A stretch of DNA of 20,464 nt from Spirochaetia bacterium (lineage in GTDB: Bacteria > Spirochaetota > Spirochaetia > Treponematales > Breznakiellaceae). Positions 6,424 through 13,094 of this stretch are shown one piece after another (positions within the stretch are counted from its first letter, which is position 1; each line of letters begins with the position of its first letter). Location: positions 1 to 20,464 of the forward strand of contig BNUW01000029.1 of NCBI GenBank assembly GCA_025997655.1. Reading direction: 5' to 3'. The position numbers were made by a program, and so were the translations under genes. The notes under the pieces were generated by a model that was not told the DNA's origin, did no database searches, and saw only the letters and a program-made list of their open reading frames with translations.

Positions 6424-8413
6424 GGAATTTCCGGGGCAAGAGTACAACCCGGTTCCGGCTCAGGAACCTACTGGTTTCCGGCTTCCGTCTGCGGCGGATA
6501 TTGCCGTATTGGCTGCGGCGTACTTTCCGGAATTTGCCGCGCCAACACCCGGGAACGAAGCGGGCCAAGTGGCGGGTTATGCTGAACAAGCCGCAGCATC
6601 GGTGGCGCCCTTGGCGGCTCAAGCTGCCCAGTACGGCAGTAATGCTGCGTCCTATGGAAGCCAAGCTGCACCTTACGGAAATCAAGCAGCGGCGTCATTG
6701 GCGGACCAATCAGCCCAGTCGTTTATCGCCGTTCCACTCGCGCCATCTCTACCGGGAGTTCTTACCGAAGCAGACTACCTGCGTATCCTGGACGAGAGCC
6801 TCGTCTTAGGCGCGGTTTTGGATGATCCCGCGTCTGCGCTGGCCGCCGGTTCTGCTGCGGGTAGTACCGCTGCGGCCGCGGTGGAATATGCCGCCGGGTA
6901 TGCCGGTGGTATCCCCGGGGCTGCGGAGGCTGCCGCTTATGCCGGGTCGATAGAAAGCGCCGCCTTGGCCGGAGCCGCCGAATACGCTGCGGCTGCCGAC
7001 AACGCTGCCCTGGGAGGAGCCGCCAAAATAGCGGCGCAGGCTACATCGGCTGGAAAGCCCAACACGGAGCCTGCGGCTTATGCGCCCATTGTGCTGTCCA
7101 AGGATAACCCCTTCCCCGAGGCATGCCCTTCGGTTAAGTTTGCACGGGCAACAGGGATACTGCCGCCGGCTCAACAACCGGGAAAAAGCATCTATGTGGG
7201 GACCCATGAACTGTCGGCGATACGGAAGGATTTTCCCATACTGTCGGAAAAGGTAAATGGACATGATTTGGTGTGGCTTGATAATGCCGCCACCACCCAA
7301 CGGCCCCGGCAGGTGATCGACAGGCTTACCTATTATTACGAGCACGAAAATTCCAATGTCCACCGGGGAGCCCATGAACTGGCCGCCCGGTCCACCGATG
7401 CCTACGAAGCGGCCCGTGGAAAGGTTGCCCGGTTTATCGGGGCGCCCGGTCCCGACAACATCGTTTTTGTGCGGGGTACCACCGAGGGGATTAACCTTGC
7501 GGCCCAGGCTTATGTAAAGCAGTACCTCCAGCCGGGGGATGAGATCATCCTTACTGTGCTGGAGCACCACGCTAACATTGTGCCCTGGCAGCTTATTGCC
7601 CAGGAAACCGGGGCGGTACTAAGGGCGGCCCCCATCGACAAGACCGGGCAGTTAATTCTTTCGGAGTATACCCGGCTCTTTAACCACCGCACGAAGTTTG
7701 TGGCGGCCACCCAGGTGTCCAACGCACTGGGGACCGTAGTGCCGGTGGAGGAGCTGATCCACATCGCCCACGCACAAGGGGTGCGGGTCCTTATCGACGG
7801 GGCGCAATCGGTGGCCCACATGCCGGTGAACGTTACTGCGCTGGATGCAGACTTCTTTGTCTTTTCGGGGCACAAGATATTCGCCCCCACGGGGATAGGG
7901 GTCCTGTACGGAAAGACCGATGTGCTGGAGGCGGCCCGGCCCTACCAGGGCGGCGGCAACATGATCGCCGATGTGACCTTTGAGCGGACCCTGTACCAGG
8001 CGCCGCCGTATAAGTTTGAGGCAGGCACGGGAAATATCGCCGACGCGGTAGGGCTCGGGGCGGCTTTGGATTATGTCGGCGGGATTGGCATTGCGAATAT
8101 CGGCGCGTATGAGCACGAACTGGTCCGGTACGGCATGACCGAATTAGCAAAAGTGCCGGGGTTGATGCTTATCGGCACGGCGCCGCTCAAGGCCAGTGTG
8201 CTTTCCTTTGTGCTGGAGGGCTACGAAAACGAAGCGGTTGGCAAGTACCTGAATACCCAGGGCATTGCGGTACGGGCGGGGCATCACTGCGCCCAACCGG
8301 TGCTGCGGAGCTTTGGCCTGGAAGGCACGGTGCGGCCCTCGGTGGCGTTCTACAACACCCCCGGCGAGATTGAGGCCCTGGTGCGGGCGCTGTTCGCTCT
8401 GGTGCGGCGTTAG
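6404..8413 (+). CDS. sufS: SufS-type cysteine desulfurase with N-terminal encapsulin cargo domain
   Basis: This 669-residue fusion releases sulfur from cysteine as an enzyme persulfide, leaving alanine. Residues about 266-669 are a group II (SufS-like) desulfurase: THELSAIRKDFPIL, WLDNAATTQRP, HHANIVPW, PLP lysine K491 in FSGHKIF, and the persulfide cysteine C629 in RAGHHCAQP. Residues 1-265 are an Ala/Gly/Ser/Tyr-rich, probably disordered region, including a YGSNAASYGSQAAPYGNQAA repeat at 77-96. Conserved-looking islands are GFRLPSAADIAVLAAAYFP, EADYLRILDESLVLGAVLDDP and SKDNPFPEACPSVKFARA. Such N-terminal extensions direct desulfurases into family 2A shells. I chose the ATG at 6404 (TAGGTG six bases upstream) over a GTG at 6395. 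It lies directly after and overlaps the shell gene, the expected arrangement for cargo. Confidence 0.93.
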   Translation: MTTPSIKEFPGQEYNPVPAQEPTGFRLPSAADIAVLAAAYFPEFAAPTPGNEAGQVAGYAEQAAASVAPLAAQAAQYGSNAASYGSQAAPYGNQAAASLADQSAQSFIAVPLAPSLPGVLTEADYLRILDESLVLGAVLDDPASALAAGSAAGSTAAAAVEYAAGYAGGIPGAAEAAAYAGSIESAALAGAAEYAAAADNAALGGAAKIAAQATSAGKPNTEPAAYAPIVLSKDNPFPEACPSVKFARATGILPPAQQPGKSIYVGTHELSAIRKDFPILSEKVNGHDLVWLDNAATTQRPRQVIDRLTYYYEHENSNVHRGAHELAARSTDAYEAARGKVARFIGAPGPDNIVFVRGTTEGINLAAQAYVKQYLQPGDEIILTVLEHHANIVPWQLIAQETGAVLRAAPIDKTGQLILSEYTRLFNHRTKFVAATQVSNALGTVVPVEELIHIAHAQGVRVLIDGAQSVAHMPVNVTALDADFFVFSGHKIFAPTGIGVLYGKTDVLEAARPYQGGGNMIADVTFERTLYQAPPYKFEAGTGNIADAVGLGAALDYVGGIGIANIGAYEHELVRYGMTELAKVPGLMLIGTAPLKASVLSFVLEGYENEAVGKYLNTQGIAVRAGHHCAQPVLRSFGLEGTVRPSVAFYNTPGEIEALVRALFALVRR

Positions 8414-8430
8414 GATTTTAAGGAAGCGTT

Positions 8431-9393
8431 ATGGGAATAACCGATAATACCCGGGTAAAGAAGTTGGTAGGATTACTGCTTCAAAGTTACGAGGATCACG
8501 AAGAGATCATCAAGATTGATATGGGATATCAGATGAACCGGAGTGTTATCATCGAAACCTTAGAAAAACTGCGGTGTCTTCTCTTTCCGGGCTATTTTGG
8601 GAAGAAGGGAATCTCCGCGGGCTCCCTGGAATACTACGCCGGGGACCTCCTGGAGGAGGTGAGTTTTCATCTCTCGCTGCAGATTGCCCGTGCGATCCGG
8701 CATGTGGAGGAATACGCCGGGGCGGATGCGAAAACCGTTGACGTCCTGGCGCAGGAACTTGCCTATACGTTCCTGGCGAAGCTGCCGGAAATCCGGGATT
8801 ATCTTGCCATGGATGTTTCCGCCGCCTACGACGGGGACCCTGCGGCATTCAGCAAGGACGAGATCATCTCCTCCTATCCCGGCATCTACGCCATCATGGT
8901 GAGCCGCCTGGCCCATGAACTTTACAAACTGCATGTGCCCCTGATCCCCCGGATCATGACCGAACACGCCCACAACGTTACCGGCGTGGACATACACCCC
9001 GGGGCAGCCATCGGACATCATTTTTTTATCGACCATGGTACGGGGATCGTTATCGGCGAGACCACGGTGATTGGCAACTTCGTAAAGCTCTACCAGGGGG
9101 TTACCCTGGGAGCCCTTTCCACCCGTGGGGGCCAGGTGTTGAAGGACGTGAAGCGTCACCCCACCATTGAGGATCATGTGACCATCTATTCCGGAGCTTC
9201 AATCCTGGGGGGCGGTACGGTTATCGGCGAAGGGGTTGTTATCGGCAGTAATGCTTTTGTTACCAAGTCGGTGCCGGAAATGACCAAGGTCAGTGTTAAA
9301 AACCCGGAACTTCAGTTTAAGTCCGGTGAACAAGCGGATAAGTGGGAGCAGAAAGAGTTCCTGCAGGATGACTTCTTTGATTATATGATCTGA
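8431..9393 (+). CDS. cysE: Serine O-acetyltransferase (CysE/EpsC type)
   Basis: This 320-residue enzyme acetylates serine with acetyl-CoA to give O-acetylserine, the acceptor for cysteine synthesis. Residues 1-175 are the helical N-terminal domain. Residues about 180-290 are the left-handed beta-helix made of hexapeptide turns, with VDIHPGAAIGHHFFIDHGTGIVIGE. D187 and H202 match the catalytic Asp/His pair of E. coli CysE in sequence context and spacing. The KNPELQF and acidic DDFFDYMI tail is longer than in short CysE forms, as in the 310-residue EpsC-like group. AAGGA lies six bases before the ATG, and the gap to the desulfurase gene is 17 bases. It is the last gene of the operon and supplies substrate to the cysteine synthase at the front. 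Confidence 0.92.
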   Translation: MGITDNTRVKKLVGLLLQSYEDHEEIIKIDMGYQMNRSVIIETLEKLRCLLFPGYFGKKGISAGSLEYYAGDLLEEVSFHLSLQIARAIRHVEEYAGADAKTVDVLAQELAYTFLAKLPEIRDYLAMDVSAAYDGDPAAFSKDEIISSYPGIYAIMVSRLAHELYKLHVPLIPRIMTEHAHNVTGVDIHPGAAIGHHFFIDHGTGIVIGETTVIGNFVKLYQGVTLGALSTRGGQVLKDVKRHPTIEDHVTIYSGASILGGGTVIGEGVVIGSNAFVTKSVPEMTKVSVKNPELQFKSGEQADKWEQKEFLQDDFFDYMI

Positions 9394-9414
9394 TACGTTG
9401 GAGAAATGGGAAGA

Positions 9415-9447
9415 GACCGCCCCGCATCGGTGGGCTACAGGGCGGTC
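9415..9447. terminator. Bidirectional hairpin between cysE and the lipoprotein gene
   Basis: GACCGCCC (9415-9422) and GGGCGGTC (9440-9447) form a perfect 8-bp GC-rich stem around a 17-base loop. It sits between two convergent genes, 21 bases after the cysE stop and 18 bases after the minus-strand stop at 9466. There is no strong T-run on either side, so it may be a weak terminator or simply an mRNA-end stabiliser. Confidence 0.55.
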
Positions 9448-9465
9448 AAATAGCTTCTCTACTGC

Positions 9466-9777
9466 TTATTCACCGGTTACGTAGGTGAAGTACTTAGTCG
9501 TGAATCCCAAGACACCAGGTTGTTTGTAATATTCAACCGTGGCAATCTTCGTAATGCCGTTGTCCTTCGCTACTTGCCATGCGGGGGGATAGGAAACTTT
9601 CCCAAAAACCCCTAAAACCACGACAGAGCTGGCTTCCCCGGTCTTTACCGAGTTACCATTTACTTCGCTAAATGCCGGTCCAGGCCCGCCAAACATCCCG
9701 CCGGCCGGAGTTGACGCACAGCTTGCAAAGAGCGCCACAAGTGCCACCGCACCGACTAAAAGAAACATTTTCTTCAT
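9466..9777 (-). CDS. Small TRL-like family lipoprotein
   Basis: This 103-residue protein has a lipoprotein signal (MKK, a hydrophobic stretch, then FASC with the lipidated cysteine at C20), so it should be membrane-anchored. The rest resembles the TRL-like family: a Gly-rich segment after the signal, then NSVKTGEASSVVVLGVFGKV, and an Ala/Gly-Ile segment NGITKIATVEYY. The function of that family is unknown. The ribosome binding site is AGGAGGG shortly before the ATG. From its start codon upstream, the DNA is nearly identical to the region in front of the unrelated lipoprotein gene at 12275, so it uses a shared leader. It converges with the sulfur operon and is not part of it. Confidence 0.75.
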   Translation of the reverse strand: MKKMFLLVGAVALVALFASCASTPAGGMFGGPGPAFSEVNGNSVKTGEASSVVVLGVFGKVSYPPAWQVAKDNGITKIATVEYYKQPGVLGFTTKYFTYVTGE

Positions 9778-9884
9778 TTTTACCCTCCTATAGGTAAGTC
9801 TATTGCTACGCCGGAATGCCGGGCAAAGGTACTATACAGACACCGTAAAGCCCTTGCATTTGCCCCGGACGTTAAAGCCTTTAT

Positions 9885-9974
9885 TCAGTCCCACTCATAG
9901 GGGCGTTGTTGGTTCGGCGGGGACAATACTACACAGGCGTCCCGTATTTCTTTGGGTTCCACATTTTCGAGCAT
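9885..9974 (-). CDS. 29-residue truncated tiny ORF (copy 1)
   Basis: An ATG at 9974 with GGGGAGG just upstream opens 29 codons beginning MLENVEPKEIRDACV. They match the N-terminus of the 61-codon ORF at 12568 and end at the same TGA. Relative to that copy, 96 bases are missing, an in-frame loss of 32 codons. It still has a start, ribosome binding site and promoter, so it may be translated as a leader peptide ahead of the lipoprotein gene. Alternatively it is debris. I do not recognise the family. Confidence 0.45.
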   Translation of the reverse strand: MLENVEPKEIRDACVVLSPPNQQRPYEWD

Positions 9975-10030
9975 TTCGGCCTCCCCTTTGTTAGTGCTGG
10001 AATTATATGACTTACTGTCATAGTTTTAGA

Positions 10031-10059
10031 AAAATAACATGCAAAAAAATATTTGTCAA
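10031..10059 (-). promoter_or_regulatory. Promoter of tiny ORF / lipoprotein, copy 1
   Basis: On the minus strand, TTGACA (10059-10054) is followed after 17 bases by TATTTT (10036-10031), with a TG one base upstream of the -10. The palindrome TATGAC-ttact-GTCATA at 10006-10022 lies just downstream, near the expected transcription start, and could be an operator. Confidence 0.5.
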
Positions 10060-10139
10060 GAGTTACTGATACATATTTTGTGATTTCCAAATACTTTTTT
10101 TATACTATTTTTAGTCAAGGGGAAGGAACTTTTCGTATT

Positions 10140-10244
10140 ATGACGACGTTGTTGCAATGCTAATTCTTTATACTATAAGGAATTAGCTCAAAATCTACTA
10201 GCCGGAAGTACCTCAGGGGCTACATTGACCGTTTGTCATATAAT
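10140..10244 (+). pseudogene. Decayed XRE regulator, copy 1
   Basis: The region starts at an ATG aligned with the start of the intact regulator at 12703 (ATGAC in both), reads seven codons, and stops at TAA. The C-terminal piece follows at about 10157-10238: YKELAQN, a small frameshift, then SRKYLRGYIDRL. It matches YKSLSP...SRKYLKGYIDRL of the intact copy. The helix-turn-helix is gone, so this copy cannot bind DNA. The deletion is roughly 260 bases. Confidence 0.7.
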
Positions 10245-10258
10245 AGTTTCCAACATGA

Positions 10259-10288
10259 TTGAAACTTTTTATGATTATTTGATATACT
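10259..10288 (+). promoter_or_regulatory. Promoter of the AAA ATPase gene
   Basis: TTGAAA (10259-10264) and TATACT (10283-10288) are separated by 18 bases. The -10 box ends seven bases before the paired ATGATG start, so transcription would begin almost at the start codon. Confidence 0.55.
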
Positions 10289-10295
10289 TTCAAAT

Positions 10296-11504
10296 ATGAT
10301 GAAAACTATACCGGAATATATGCCCAGGGATCTCTATTTTGAGCGGGTCAAACCCTTTATCGGCTCCCCTATCATCAAGGTCTTGGTGGGACAGCGGCGG
10401 GCGGGGAAGAGTTATGTCCTCTATCAGCTTATGGACGAGATACGGAAAGGTGATCCCGGAGCCAATATCATCTATATTAATACGGAATTTGCGGAGTTCC
10501 GGCAGGTAATGACCGATGAGGATTTATATGATTTTGTCTCTTCCCGGTTGGCGCCGGAACGGAAGAATTTTGTATTTATAGACGAAATCCAGGATATAGC
10601 CGATTTTGAAGAGGCGGTACGATCCCTCTATGCGGAAGAACGCTGCGATATTTACGTCACCGGCAGCAAAGCTGCCGAAGCTACCTGTCTTGCCGGGCAG
10701 TATATTCAATTTCAGATTCATCCCCTGGCCTACCGGGAATTCTTAGGCTTTTATCATCTTGAAAATTCCACAGAAACACTGCGGAAATATCTCCGTATCG
10801 GGGGGATGCCTTACCTTGCATCTCTGCCGACAGGGGAGGAACGTTTGGCACGGGAGTATCTGAAAAATGTGTACGACTCAATAGTACTGCGGGATGTGCT
10901 TATCCGGGAAAAAATTCGGAACATCCGGTTTCTGGAAAACCTTGCGGAATATCTGGCGGATAATATCGGGAATCTTTTTTCCGCAAATAACATCAGTACC
11001 TGTTTGAAACATCAGCGGATTCAGATCCCGGTACAAACGGTGATCACCTATCTTGCGGCGCTTGAAAAATCCTTTATCGTACATAGGGTTTCCCGTGCCG
11101 AAGTGGGGGGGGTGAAAATATTTGAGATCGGCGAAAAGTATTATTTTGAGGATATCGGTTTACGAAATGTCCTGGCCAAAAATCCTCCCGCCCTGGACAT
11201 GGGAAGGTTAATCGAAAACGCAGTATACCTGTTTCTGATTCAGCAAAACTTCACCGTGTATGTGGGAAAGGACGGCGATAAGGAAATAGACTTTATTGCC
11301 GAAAAAGACGGGGTTAAGCTGTATGTACAGGTAAGTTTGCGTATAAGCGATGAAAGTGTCTACCGGCGGGAGGTCGGGAATCTTGAGGGTATCCCGGATA
11401 ACTTCCCCAAGTATGTGGTTACCCTGGAAGACGATCTGCCTGCGGTAACTCCTACGGGGATTATTTGCATGGGGGTGAAGGAATTTCTGATGATGGAGCT
11501 ATAG
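10296..11504 (+). CDS. AAA-type ATPase with DUF4143 C-terminal domain
   Basis: This 402-residue protein belongs to the AAA_14/DUF4143 group, widespread ATPases of unknown role often found near toxin-antitoxin and mobile genes. Walker A is GQRRAGKS (32-39) and Walker B is FVFIDEI (92-98). A sensor-like VTGSKA follows (121-126) and then the family's YREF motif. The C-terminal half, from about residue 200, carries ENAVYLFL and a PD-(D/E)xK-like EIDFIAEKDGVKLYVQVS, the usual end of DUF4143 proteins. The segment after VTGSKA seems a few residues shorter than normal. Paired ATGs at 10296 and 10299 lack a Shine-Dalgarno sequence. It sits between the two cassette copies. A fragment of the same superfamily may lie at the left edge. 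Confidence 0.85.
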   Translation: MMKTIPEYMPRDLYFERVKPFIGSPIIKVLVGQRRAGKSYVLYQLMDEIRKGDPGANIIYINTEFAEFRQVMTDEDLYDFVSSRLAPERKNFVFIDEIQDIADFEEAVRSLYAEERCDIYVTGSKAAEATCLAGQYIQFQIHPLAYREFLGFYHLENSTETLRKYLRIGGMPYLASLPTGEERLAREYLKNVYDSIVLRDVLIREKIRNIRFLENLAEYLADNIGNLFSANNISTCLKHQRIQIPVQTVITYLAALEKSFIVHRVSRAEVGGVKIFEIGEKYYFEDIGLRNVLAKNPPALDMGRLIENAVYLFLIQQNFTVYVGKDGDKEIDFIAEKDGVKLYVQVSLRISDESVYRREVGNLEGIPDNFPKYVVTLEDDLPAVTPTGIICMGVKEFLMMEL

Positions 11505-11561
11505 GGGGAGTGCTAAACCTCCATATCTTTTTCACCAAAAATTCAATCCATACTGATGTTT

Positions 11562-11876
11562 TTAAAAGCATAGAAAAGACTTTTTTGCCGTATAATCGGC
11601 AATAATCCGGGTGATTTCCCCTACCATTTCCTCTTCCAGACGATTTATGGAGTAAATTTGCACGGATTCCATTGAAAAAAGTTCCGGGGTGTCAATGTTC
11701 AGGACATCCGCAATCTTTTCAAGTACTTCCACCGAGGGAAACCGGCGGCAAGCTTCAATGGATGCAATATAATTGGCCGTCGTATCCGCTTTTTTGGCTA
11801 ATTTTCCCTGGGAGAAGCCAAGCCTACCCCGGTGAAACTTCATATTAGCGGCCAGCAATTTTCGTAAATCGGTCAT
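11562..11876 (-). CDS. XRE-family transcriptional regulator
   Basis: This 104-residue protein has an N-terminal helix-turn-helix of the XRE/Cro-CI type. The core is about residues 12-65: FSQGKLAKKADTTANYIASIEACRRFPSVEVLEKIADVLN, with the characteristic SQ...LA...YI..IE pattern. The last 35 residues are helical and probably serve in dimerisation. It is converging with the AAA ATPase gene, 57 bases away, and follows the lipoprotein gene at 11961 in the same orientation after an 84-base gap holding a hairpin. Its targets cannot be predicted. No clear Shine-Dalgarno sequence precedes the ATG. Confidence 0.85.
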   Translation of the reverse strand: MTDLRKLLAANMKFHRGRLGFSQGKLAKKADTTANYIASIEACRRFPSVEVLEKIADVLNIDTPELFSMESVQIYSINRLEEEMVGEITRIIADYTAKKSFLCF

Positions 11877-11911
11877 TGGGTGGCGCCGTTACCGCCTCCG
11901 CTGCTAAAACC

Positions 11912-11941
11912 CCGCCCCAATCCGTTCATGCAATGGGGCGG
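11912..11941 (-). terminator. Intrinsic terminator after the second lipoprotein gene
   Basis: CCGCCCCA (11912-11919) and TGGGGCGG (11934-11941) form a perfect 8-bp stem with a 14-base loop. On the minus strand the stem is followed by GGTTTTAG, giving a short T-run, which suits termination of the lipoprotein transcript before the XRE gene. Confidence 0.6.
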
Positions 11942-11960
11942 AGAATTAAACACTTAGAGC

Positions 11961-12275
11961 TTAAAAGGGAAGCAACCCTTTTTTCGCCGTACCCTTTACG
12001 AATTTTACCGCATAATAGCCATAAACAAGTTTTTGGGGAATCAGGTTGTTATCCGCTTTACCGGTAACTATCACGACAGCCTGAGCCTCAGGATATTGTT
12101 GCTTTGCTGCCTCAAATGCTGCACTATGTGATGCATATCCATCCCCAAGATAACCAAGAATCTCATACTCTGCTCCACCAGATGCCGATACCGTTGCAAA
12201 GGTTGAACAACCGGTCACCATCCCGAATGCCAGCGCCAGGGCAAGCATTCCCCCAATCAAAACTCTCTTTTTCAT
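11961..12275 (-). CDS. Small lipoprotein, family not recognised
   Basis: This 104-residue protein has a lipoprotein signal: MKKR, a hydrophobic core, and VTGC with C23 as the lipidation site. The mature part reads as a small alpha/beta domain (EYEILGYLGDGYASHSAAFEAAKQ, then AVVIVTGKADN, then VYGYYAVKFV). It ends KKGLLPF. The pattern resembles small periplasmic lipoproteins of spirochaetes, but I do not recognise a function. It is not an obvious homologue of the TRL-like lipoprotein at 9466, although both share the same upstream leader. The ribosome binding site is AGGAGGG. Confidence 0.7.
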   Translation of the reverse strand: MKKRVLIGGMLALALAFGMVTGCSTFATVSASGGAEYEILGYLGDGYASHSAAFEAAKQQYPEAQAVVIVTGKADNNLIPQKLVYGYYAVKFVKGTAKKGLLPF

Positions 12276-12382
12276 TTTTACCCTCCTATAGGTAAATCTA
12301 TTGCTACGCCGGAATGCCGGGCAAAGGTACTATACAGACACCGTAAAGCCCTTGCATTCGACCCGGACGTTAAAGCCTTTAT

Positions 12383-12568
12383 TCAGTCCCGTTTGGTCTT
12401 ACCCCTGCCTCCATCGCCGTCTCCGGTACGGCTTACACCGGCAGCCGTAACCGTCCTGCCTTCCGCGAATTTAAGCGCACAGGCAACCTCATAGGCGCGT
12501 TGTTGGTTCGGCGGGGACAATGCTACACAGGCGTCCCGTATTTCTTTGGCTTCCACATTTTCGAGCAT
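12383..12568 (-). CDS. 61-residue ORF divergent from the XRE regulator (copy 2)
   Basis: The ATG at 12568 follows GGGGGG and a promoter on the minus strand. The 61-residue product begins MLENVEAKEIRDAC, continues with LSPPNQQRAYEVACALKFAEGRTVTAAGV, and ends in a Gly/Asp/Arg/Lys-rich, probably disordered tail. I do not recognise the family. In another frame after its stop, about 15 codons remain open (GFNVRVECKGF) before a TAG. This hints that the ancestral protein was longer and that the frame was lost before duplication. Its place opposite an XRE gene suggests a regulated partner of that protein. Confidence 0.5.
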   Translation of the reverse strand: MLENVEAKEIRDACVALSPPNQQRAYEVACALKFAEGRTVTAAGVSRTGDGDGGRGKTKRD

Positions 12569-12595
12569 TTCGACCCCCCATTGTTAGTAAGTAAT

Positions 12596-12624
12596 AAATT
12601 ATCAGATAAAATAATCATTGTCAA
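12596..12624 (-). promoter_or_regulatory. Promoter of the tiny ORF / lipoprotein, copy 2
   Basis: On the minus strand, TTGACA (12624-12619) and TAATTT (12601-12596) are separated by 17 bases; GATAAT at 12603-12598 is an alternative at 15 bases. TTATC-a-GATAA (12599-12609) is a palindrome over the -10 box and is a likely operator for the adjacent XRE protein. Confidence 0.55.
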
Positions 12625-12647
12625 GTATTTTGATAAAAATTTTGTGA

Positions 12648-12676
12648 TTGACAGATAATTTTCCTTCTATTATTGT
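12648..12676 (+). promoter_or_regulatory. Promoter of the XRE regulator
   Basis: TTGACA (12648-12653) matches the -35 consensus perfectly, and TATTGT (12671-12676) follows after 17 bases. It points away from the tiny ORF promoter, giving a divergent control region of about 130 bases. Confidence 0.5.
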
Positions 12677-12702
12677 TAATTAATAGGAAAGATTTACCGA
12701 TA

Positions 12703-13056
12703 ATGACCATCACTGAGCGTATGCGGCATCTGCGGAAGGATATTCTCAAGCTTACCCAGGAAGAATTCGCCCGTAAGCTTAGGGTTTCAACATCCAACAT
12801 CGGCAACCTTGAAACAAACCGTATCAATCTCACCGAGCGGACTATCGCTGATATTTGCCGGGAATGGTCGGTTAATGAAAGCTGGCTAAATTCCGGTGAG
12901 GGACCGGTTTTTTGTGATAATGCTGACCCTTTTACCCATAAAATCGTCGATATCTACAAATCCCTGAGCCCCGATAGCCGGAAGTACCTCAAGGGCTACA
13001 TCGACCGGCTGTTGGAAGAGCAGGGTGAGGCGGACTCAGGCGAAGGCGGCCCGTAA
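12703..13056 (+). CDS. XRE-family repressor-like regulator
   Basis: This 117-residue protein begins MTITERMRHLRKD. It has a helix-turn-helix of the phage-repressor type at about residues 5-65: LTQEEFARKLRVSTSNIGNLETNR, then LTERTIADICREWSVNESWLNSGEGPVF. The SWLNSGEG box is typical of XRE regulators of prophages and mobile elements. The C-terminal part (IVDIYKSLSPDSRKYLKGYIDRLLEEQ) is helical and probably a dimerisation surface. I chose the ATG at 12703, where AGGAAAG lies upstream and the decayed copy has an aligned ATG. A TTG at 12673 would be too close to the promoter. It is divergent from the 61-codon ORF, which it probably represses. Confidence 0.85.
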   Translation: MTITERMRHLRKDILKLTQEEFARKLRVSTSNIGNLETNRINLTERTIADICREWSVNESWLNSGEGPVFCDNADPFTHKIVDIYKSLSPDSRKYLKGYIDRLLEEQGEADSGEGGP

Positions 13057-13062
13057 TATCGC

Positions 13063-13086
13063 TCCCCCCACGGATAAACCGGGGGA
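13063..13086. terminator. Hairpin after the XRE regulator
   Basis: TCCCCC and GGGGGA form a short GC stem soon after the stop at 13056. It could end the regulator transcript, though no T-run follows. Confidence 0.35.
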
Positions 13087-13094
13087 TCTCCGTT

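Larger units (their letters stand above)
9775..10244. repeat. Cassette copy 1 (leader, tiny ORF, decayed regulator)
   Basis: Bases 9775-9892 match 12273-12390 without gaps and with only three mismatches that I can see (118 bases). The match resumes after a 96-base deletion and extends through the tiny ORF, its promoter and the start codon of a divergent XRE regulator. Only the two ends of that regulator survive here. The similarity to copy 2 stops at the start codon of the lipoprotein gene. The stretch 9975-10139 is the divergent promoter region. It is AT-rich, has an inverted repeat TATGAC-ttact-GTCATA at 10006-10022, and contains no other gene. Confidence 0.85.
12273..13013. repeat. Cassette copy 2 (leader, tiny ORF, intact regulator)
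   Basis: This is the fuller version of the cassette at 9775-10244, about 2.5 kb away. It contains the shared 118-base leader (12273-12390), the 61-codon ORF, the divergent promoter region 12569-12702 and the intact XRE regulator. Identity with copy 1 is very high in the leader and lower in the promoter region. The copies differ in the lipoprotein gene placed downstream. Confidence 0.85.

Noticed and set aside
11505..11540. A terminator after the AAA ATPase gene (GGAG...CTCC then TCTTTTT)
   Set aside because: The possible stem has only four base pairs, so it is too weak to call despite the T-rich tail.
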